Source: an uncultured Bacteroidaceae bacterium (GTDB taxonomy: Bacteria; Bacteroidota; Bacteroidia; Bacteroidales; Bacteroidaceae). From it: a DNA stretch of 33,728 nucleotides. The DNA is taken from positions 1-33,728 of the forward strand of contig CAJONZ010000033.1 of NCBI GenBank assembly GCA_905236065.1, written 5' to 3'. The notes under the pieces were generated by a model that worked only from the letters and a program-made list of their open reading frames with translations, was not told where the DNA came from and ran no database searches. The first letter of the stretch is position 1. Each line of letters begins with the position of its first letter. Made by a program: the position numbers and the translations under genes. Below, one piece after another: positions 28,869-33,728 of the stretch.

Positions 28869-30272
28869 ATGTATTATCCAAGATACATAGATAGCTATTT
28901 AGCGGAATGGGCCTCACGTGAGACTCATAAGCCGCTATTGCTTCGTGGGGCACGTCAAGTGGGCAAGTCAACAGCTGTACGTCATCTGGCAGAGCATTTC
29001 GAGAGCTATGTGGAAATCAATTTTGAGAAACAGGCATCTTATATTCCACTGTTTCAGGTGAAAGATATCGATGTAAAGAAAATCGTCTCACAGATAGCCG
29101 CAATGGCTGGGAAGCGCATTGTTCCAGGCAAGACGTTGCTTTTCTTGGATGAGGTTCAGGCCTGTCCAGGGGCCGTTATGTCGCTTTGGTTCTTCAAAGA
29201 AGATCTGCCCGAACTGCATGTCGTTGCTGCTGGATCGCTACTGGAGTTTGCTCTTGAAGACCTGCCGTCCTTCGGCGTGGGCCGCATCCATTCCATGTTC
29301 ATGTTCCCGATGACTTTCGACGAATTCCTCATTGCAAACAACGAACAGCTATTGATGGAAGTCCGAAACGGTGCCACTTCATCCCAGCCACTCCCCCAAC
29401 CACTCTATGAGAAGTTGGTAGGGCTCACAAGGACTTTCATGCTTGTAGGTGGTATGCCTGAGGCTGTGGCCAAATGGGTGGAGACACACGACTATCAGGC
29501 CTGTCAGGAAATACAGGATGATATTGTTGTGACTTACGAGGATGATTTCCCGAAATACCGCAAGAAGATCGACCCCACGCTACTTCGCAACACCATGCGA
29601 AGTGTCGCCGTGCAGGCTACGGATAAGTTCGTTTTTTCTGCCGTGGAGGGCAACTACAAGGCTGCCGAGGTGAAGAAGGCACTGAATATGCTCACCAAGG
29701 CCGGAATTGTGATACCCGTGACACATACTGACGGTAACGGACTGCCACTGGGAAGCGAGGCAGATAAGGCGTACCAGAAAATGCTGCTACTCGACACGGG
29801 TCTGATGCTGCGCCTGCTGAACATGACCACCGGCGACATCTCGGAACTCACCGAACAGATACTGACGAACGATGTTACCGACCTAGTTAACAAGGGGCCG
29901 ATGGCTGAGATGCTGGCTGGACTCGAATTGCTGCACTACCGAACCCCCAACATCCGCCATGAGATATACTACTGGCAACGCCAGGCAAAAAACTCACAGG
30001 CCGAAGTGGATTACATTTCGAGTTATCTGCAGACGGTACTGCCAATTGAAGTAAAAGCCGAAAAGCAAGGTGGCATGAAGAGTCTCTGGATTTTTTTGCG
30101 CGAAAGGAAACTCACGAACGCCATCCGCTGTTCGCTGGAAAACTTTGGTGCCTTCGACTATCAAGACCCAGAGGTCAGTGGAGCCGTCCGCCATGTACAG
30201 ATTTGTCCGCTCTATGCCATATCACAGATGAATCAAATATTGAAGTCTTTTAAATGGGACTCACAAAGTTAA
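28869..30272 (+). CDS. AAA_14/DUF4143 family ATPase
   Basis: This protein has 467 residues. The Walker A motif GARQVGKST is at 27-35 and Walker B LLFLDEVQ at 90-97 (Asp94, Glu95). Sensor-like AAGSLLEFAL and the family segment FMFPMTFDEFL follow. The C-terminal DUF4143 region contains EVDYISSYLQ and LPIEVKAEK, a PD-(D/E)xK nuclease-like core (Asp, Glu-x-Lys). These ATPases are abundant in Bacteroidetes and their cellular role is not settled. The gene has its own strong promoter and is followed after 12 nt by the regulator gene. Confidence 0.9.
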   Translation: MYYPRYIDSYLAEWASRETHKPLLLRGARQVGKSTAVRHLAEHFESYVEINFEKQASYIPLFQVKDIDVKKIVSQIAAMAGKRIVPGKTLLFLDEVQACPGAVMSLWFFKEDLPELHVVAAGSLLEFALEDLPSFGVGRIHSMFMFPMTFDEFLIANNEQLLMEVRNGATSSQPLPQPLYEKLVGLTRTFMLVGGMPEAVAKWVETHDYQACQEIQDDIVVTYEDDFPKYRKKIDPTLLRNTMRSVAVQATDKFVFSAVEGNYKAAEVKKALNMLTKAGIVIPVTHTDGNGLPLGSEADKAYQKMLLLDTGLMLRLLNMTTGDISELTEQILTNDVTDLVNKGPMAEMLAGLELLHYRTPNIRHEIYYWQRQAKNSQAEVDYISSYLQTVLPIEVKAEKQGGMKSLWIFLRERKLTNAIRCSLENFGAFDYQDPEVSGAVRHVQICPLYAISQMNQILKSFKWDSQS

Positions 30273-30284
30273 TGCTCATTCATC

Positions 30285-31376
30285 ATGTACGATCAGATTC
30301 GGGAAGACACGCTCTTTATTATGCTTTATGCAGCAGTGACAATGCTGTCTTTGAACGCATGTTGCTATCTGCTGTTCCGTCAAGGTAATGCCTTTGCCAA
30401 AAACATTATACCGCCAGCACGCCTGCGCCGTTGGACTGCTGCGTTTTTTGCCGCCATTGCCTTGTGCCACCTGTGGTATCTGCCGACGTATTTTCTCACC
30501 TCAAGCGACGACAAAATGTTGGGCGGTCTTATAGCCGAATTGCTTGACTGCATGACGGTTATTCCTCTGGCGATAGTAGTGCTGTTCACGATGCTGCAAG
30601 ACCGCAGGCGGCTACTGTGGCCTATCTGCGTCGTGATGGTTCCGTGCGTCGTAGGATTGGCATGGTGCGTCGCTACCCGTAGCGAAGACCTTCTGCCTGT
30701 GTTGCTTGTCTATTTCCTTCTGATGTGCATTGGCTTAATTATATATTTGGTACGTGCGTTGAGGCAATACGGACGCTGGCTGCGTGATAACTATGCCGAC
30801 CTGGAACACAAGGAGGTGTGGCAGAGTTTCGTAGTGCTGGCCATTATTTTGCTGGGATACGCTATCTATTTGCTCGATGTAGGGGAAACGATATACGAAT
30901 ATGCTACGGAGGTCATCAACATCGTACTTATCTGCTATCTCTTATGGCGAGTAGAAACGCTGAGCGACCTGAGTACCCTCCAGTCGCTGGATGTCAATGA
31001 AGAAACGCCCATCATAGAGGAACAGACCACTAACAGGGACCTTGGCCCCTTGCTACAAAAGTATTGTATAGACACACAGCTTTACCTACAACACGACCTG
31101 ACTGTTATCCAGCTTGCTAAAGCTATTGGTACCAACCGCACTTATCTCGGCCAGTATTTCTCCAGCCTTGACACAACCTACAATGCCTATATCAACAATC
31201 TGCGCATCAATCATTTCGTCAGTCTCTATCGCGAGGCCATCGCTACCCAGCGTTCCGTTTCAGCCAAACAGCTGGCAAGTGACAGTGGCTACCGGAGCTA
31301 CAGCACTTTTTCACTTGCCTTCAAGCAACGCATGGGTCAGTCCGTAATGGCGTGGATGCACGATTTTGCCGAGTAA
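30285..31376 (+). CDS. Membrane-bound AraC-family transcriptional regulator
   Basis: This protein has 363 residues. The N-terminal two thirds hold about seven hydrophobic helices (roughly 8-32, 48-68, 82-104, 110-128, 135-158, 182-204, 212-232). The cytoplasmic C-terminus (about 250-363) is an AraC DNA-binding domain: LTVIQLAKAIGTNRTYLGQY for the first HTH, and KQLASDSGYRSYSTFSLAFK then RMGQSVMAWM for the second. This architecture, seen often in Bacteroidetes, would sense a membrane or external cue and act directly at promoters. The lipoprotein enzymes downstream are plausible targets by proximity only. Confidence 0.85.
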   Translation: MYDQIREDTLFIMLYAAVTMLSLNACCYLLFRQGNAFAKNIIPPARLRRWTAAFFAAIALCHLWYLPTYFLTSSDDKMLGGLIAELLDCMTVIPLAIVVLFTMLQDRRRLLWPICVVMVPCVVGLAWCVATRSEDLLPVLLVYFLLMCIGLIIYLVRALRQYGRWLRDNYADLEHKEVWQSFVVLAIILLGYAIYLLDVGETIYEYATEVINIVLICYLLWRVETLSDLSTLQSLDVNEETPIIEEQTTNRDLGPLLQKYCIDTQLYLQHDLTVIQLAKAIGTNRTYLGQYFSSLDTTYNAYINNLRINHFVSLYREAIATQRSVSAKQLASDSGYRSYSTFSLAFKQRMGQSVMAWMHDFAE

Positions 31377-31474
31377 TTGGCGGCCCGACTCTTAAAATCC
31401 ACAAAAACAGTTTCAAAAATCACAAAACCTGATGCACAAGGCATTCAGGGCTAACTTATTTGGGATTATTTGCT

Positions 31475-31482
31475 TAGTTTTG
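31475..31482 (+). promoter_or_regulatory. Promoter element of the amidohydrolase operon
   Basis: TAGTTTTG matches TAnnTTTG, 30 nt before the ATG. The expected -33 TTTG is not at 19-21 nt, although two other TTTG sequences lie closer, which would fit an activator-dependent promoter. Confidence 0.5.
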
Positions 31483-31512
31483 CAAACAAAAAACCACTAA
31501 TACTTTATAACC

Positions 31513-33270
31513 ATGAAATGTAAACAGTCAATTATTATGAGAACAAGTAAGAAGATGCTGAAGTTCTTCACAGTTATGAGCGTCATCATCGTAACGAGTA
31601 TGCTAGCAGGCTGCAAGGGGAATACCTGTGCCGACCTTGTGGTCTATGGTAAAATCTTCACTTCTGAGAACAATCAGGTGGTAGAAGCATTTGCCGTGAA
31701 AGACGGTAAGTATGTCTATGTAGGTGACAAGGCGGGTGCCGAAGCTTTTGTTGAAGAGGGCAAGACCGAGGTGCTGGACTATACAGAGAAGGGACTTGTG
31801 ATGCCCAGCTGCGGTAATGGTCATGCACATTATTCTATGGGTTATGCTATCCATTCCGTTGGAACGATTATGAGTCGGGAAGACGATGTGGACAAATTCT
31901 TTAAGGAAATCGTTCCCGCTGCAATCAAGAAGGCAAAGGACAATGGGGCCACGTCTGTCTTTGGCCAAGGCTGGAATATGATAAAGTTTCCGAAAGATAT
32001 ATCTTACCGTCAACAGTTGGATGCCATCTGCAGTGACATTCCCATCTACTTTGCAGACGAGGAAGGTCATAAGGGTTTGGTAAACACCATCATGCTGGTG
32101 AAGGCCGGTATCATGAAGGAAGATGGGACCGTACTGAAGAAAGAAATGCGCGGCGGCGAGATTGTGATAGGCTCCGACGGTACGCCTACTGGTTATTTGT
32201 CGGAACAGGCCGGAACTTACGTGCGTTCGTTCATGGACAATGAGAATCTCTTTCCTGTTGACGTAGCAAAAGCAAATATGGCAAGCATCCAGGAACAGCT
32301 CTTGTCGGAGGGTTATACGATGTATCTCGATGGCTACTCATCCTATTTCTTTAACGATCATTTCTATCAGGCCGCCCAGCAGATGGATCAGGCTGGCGAA
32401 ATGCACTTCGTATTAGGTACGGCGTGGGAACTGGACAGCTGGATGGATGTGGATGTAACGATGGAAAAAGCCCACAATACTCAGCAATATGCTTCTGAAC
32501 ACATCAAAACAAACTGGCTTAAGCTCTTCATGGACGGTACGGTGGAAAGCGGAACGGGATTTGTAGATCCACTCTATCCAGGCGAAAAGCAGGGTATCCC
32601 AAACTGGTCGGAAGAGGAACTGACAGACATCACGCGCAAGGCTAACGAAAAGGGTGTGACCATGCACGTACATGTCATGGGCAACAAGGGTGTTGAGCGC
32701 GTTGTCAATGCCTTCATCAACGGTGGAAGGGATGAAATGCGCAATACGCTGATACACGTATATGGCGTAAAAGAGGAGGATTATAAGCGCATTGCAGAGC
32801 ATAACATACAGGTCGGCGAAGGTTTACTTTGGCATCATGCCGACAATGAACTTCAAGATGAACTGCTTCGTATTCTTCCTGAGGGCATGAAGGACAAAGG
32901 CTATCCTATGAAATCCTATTTCGATCACGGCATCAATGTGGCCTCACACTCTGACTTCCCCGCATTGAGCGGCAGTCCCGACGATCCGTTCGGCATTATG
33001 GAGATTGCAGTCACTGGCGTTTATCACCTCGAGAATGGGAAACCGTGGTGGACGGAGGAACTCCTGACCCGCGAGCAGGCTCTCATCGCCCTGACCATCA
33101 ATGTTGCCAAGCAGATGTTCATTGAGAATGAAAGAGGAAGCATCAGCAAAGGCAAGTATGCTGATTTCCTGCTCGTTGACAAAGACGTGCTGACCTGTCC
33201 AGTGACAGAGATTCACACGGCTAAGCCAGAAGCTACCTACTTCGAGGGGAAAAAGGTTTATCCTATGTAA
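31513..33270 (+). CDS. YtcJ-type amidohydrolase lipoprotein
   Basis: This protein has 585 residues. A lipobox LAGC places the lipidated Cys at 34, so it is a periplasmic or outer-membrane lipoprotein. The amidohydrolase_3 pattern follows: ADLVVYGKIFT at the start of the composite beta domain, then GNGHAHY with metal ligands His104 and His106, KLFMDGTVESGTGFVDPLY, MHVHVMGNKGVERVV, ASHSDFPALSGSPDDPFG with the catalytic Asp, and NVAKQMFIENERGSISKGKYADF at the end. Family members hydrolyse C-N bonds in amides and related compounds. The substrate is unknown. The first-shell motif GNGHAH differs slightly from the usual GFIDSHAH. A later ATG at 31537 is a possible start. Confidence 0.88.
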   Translation: MKCKQSIIMRTSKKMLKFFTVMSVIIVTSMLAGCKGNTCADLVVYGKIFTSENNQVVEAFAVKDGKYVYVGDKAGAEAFVEEGKTEVLDYTEKGLVMPSCGNGHAHYSMGYAIHSVGTIMSREDDVDKFFKEIVPAAIKKAKDNGATSVFGQGWNMIKFPKDISYRQQLDAICSDIPIYFADEEGHKGLVNTIMLVKAGIMKEDGTVLKKEMRGGEIVIGSDGTPTGYLSEQAGTYVRSFMDNENLFPVDVAKANMASIQEQLLSEGYTMYLDGYSSYFFNDHFYQAAQQMDQAGEMHFVLGTAWELDSWMDVDVTMEKAHNTQQYASEHIKTNWLKLFMDGTVESGTGFVDPLYPGEKQGIPNWSEEELTDITRKANEKGVTMHVHVMGNKGVERVVNAFINGGRDEMRNTLIHVYGVKEEDYKRIAEHNIQVGEGLLWHHADNELQDELLRILPEGMKDKGYPMKSYFDHGINVASHSDFPALSGSPDDPFGIMEIAVTGVYHLENGKPWWTEELLTREQALIALTINVAKQMFIENERGSISKGKYADFLLVDKDVLTCPVTEIHTAKPEATYFEGKKVYPM

Positions 33271-33292
33271 ATCATCATAAAATAAGGTGACA

Positions 33293-33728
33293 ATGAGAAA
33301 TAAGAAGCTATGGGTGTTAGCCGCCATCCTTATTTGCGGCGCAGGTGTTGTCTTGACAGCTTGTAAAGGGAAAAAGCAGGCTGAGGACGAAACGAGCGAC
33401 GAGGTAGCAGAGTACAAAAAAATCGTCAGATCTTGGTATGGCGAGAACAAAACAATTACCGATGGAAAATACGACCAGTCGCTGGCCGTCAAGTGCATCA
33501 ATGGTACTTTCGTCGGTAAGAAGACTGATGATGTCATAACCTTCAGGGGAATTCCGTATGTAGGCAAACAACCTGTAGGGAAACTGCGTTGGAAAGCACC
33601 TGTCGATGTTACGCCCTGCGACAACGTCTATGAGGCCTATTTCAATGCTAAAGTAGCTCCTCAGCCAGAGGTTGAAATATCGTCTTATTACTTTCAGGAC
33701 GAGGAGTGCCTGTACCTGAATGTGTGGC
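33293..33728 (+). CDS. Type-B carboxylesterase lipoprotein, 3' end beyond the window
   Basis: The first 145 codons only are present. The lipobox LTAC gives a lipidated Cys24. After a charged linker comes the carboxylesterase start: CINGTFVGKKTDDVITFRGI, then PYVGKQPVGKLRWKAP and YFQDEECLYLNVW, which match the family (GxFxG, FxGIPYA, EDCLYLN). The catalytic GxSxG lies downstream of the window. It begins 22 nt after the amidohydrolase stop with AAGG upstream, so the two lipoprotein enzymes form one operon. Confidence 0.88.
   Translation, partial: MRNKKLWVLAAILICGAGVVLTACKGKKQAEDETSDEVAEYKKIVRSWYGENKTITDGKYDQSLAVKCINGTFVGKKTDDVITFRGIPYVGKQPVGKLRWKAPVDVTPCDNVYEAYFNAKVAPQPEVEISSYYFQDEECLYLNVW

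Overview
The window comes from a Bacteroidales bacterium, most likely Prevotella-like. Three things point there: the block rpsU / xer recombinase / hpf / tRNA-Thr; many promoters of the Bacteroidetes form TTTG-N19/20-TAnnTTTG; and N-terminal signals typical of the phylum (FAQ signal-peptide ends, lipoproteins ending in SCG or AGC). The genus is inferred. There are no rRNA genes, CRISPR arrays or intact mobile elements.

Region 1 (1-11587) is mostly core. On the minus strand rpsU, a Xer recombinase, hpf and tRNA-Thr(GGT) form the conserved translation block. On the plus strand a peroxiredoxin (bcp), a cysteine-rich FHA-like protein and a secreted GH16 glucanase form a tight, partly overlapping operon. 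A second minus-strand run holds a MscS-type channel, an M48 metalloprotease lipoprotein, an orphan Vsr endonuclease, RNase HII and a WYL regulator, followed by a small membrane protein. A TonB-dependent receptor diverges from the MscS gene, and an array of GC-rich hairpins lies between the two promoters.

Region 2 (about 11600-16530) is an AT-richer accessory island: a self-inhibited class II Fic AMP-transferase, an NQ-repeat-flanked four-helix-bundle protein, a broken AlbA_2 (Schlafen-like) gene, a GmrSD-type DUF262/HNH protein, an insertion-sequence remnant and a set of 22-nt-spaced repeats.

Region 3 (16564-25651, minus strand) is one long, tightly packed operon of aryl-polyene/flexirubin-like type. 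It reads GNAT enzyme, ketosynthase, ACP, two hotdog proteins, MMPL/RND exporter, CrtI-like FAD oxidoreductase, FabG-type ketoreductase, LolA-like carrier and hotdog thioesterase. It is transcribed from a good promoter at about 25679-25686. It lacks the aryl-starter enzymes and the second ketosynthase (chain-length factor) of classical clusters. Its two hotdog subunits look complementary: one keeps the catalytic His, the other the catalytic Glu.

Region 4 (26007-33728, plus strand) holds a tripartite HipB-HipS-HipT-like toxin-antitoxin set with an exceptionally strong Shine-Dalgarno site for the kinase, a transglutaminase-like protein, an AAA/DUF4143 ATPase, a membrane-bound AraC-type regulator, and a lipoprotein pair (YtcJ-type amidohydrolase, then a carboxylesterase cut off by the window edge). 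A near-identical 19-bp sequence, possibly an IS end, occurs on both sides of the Region 3 operon.
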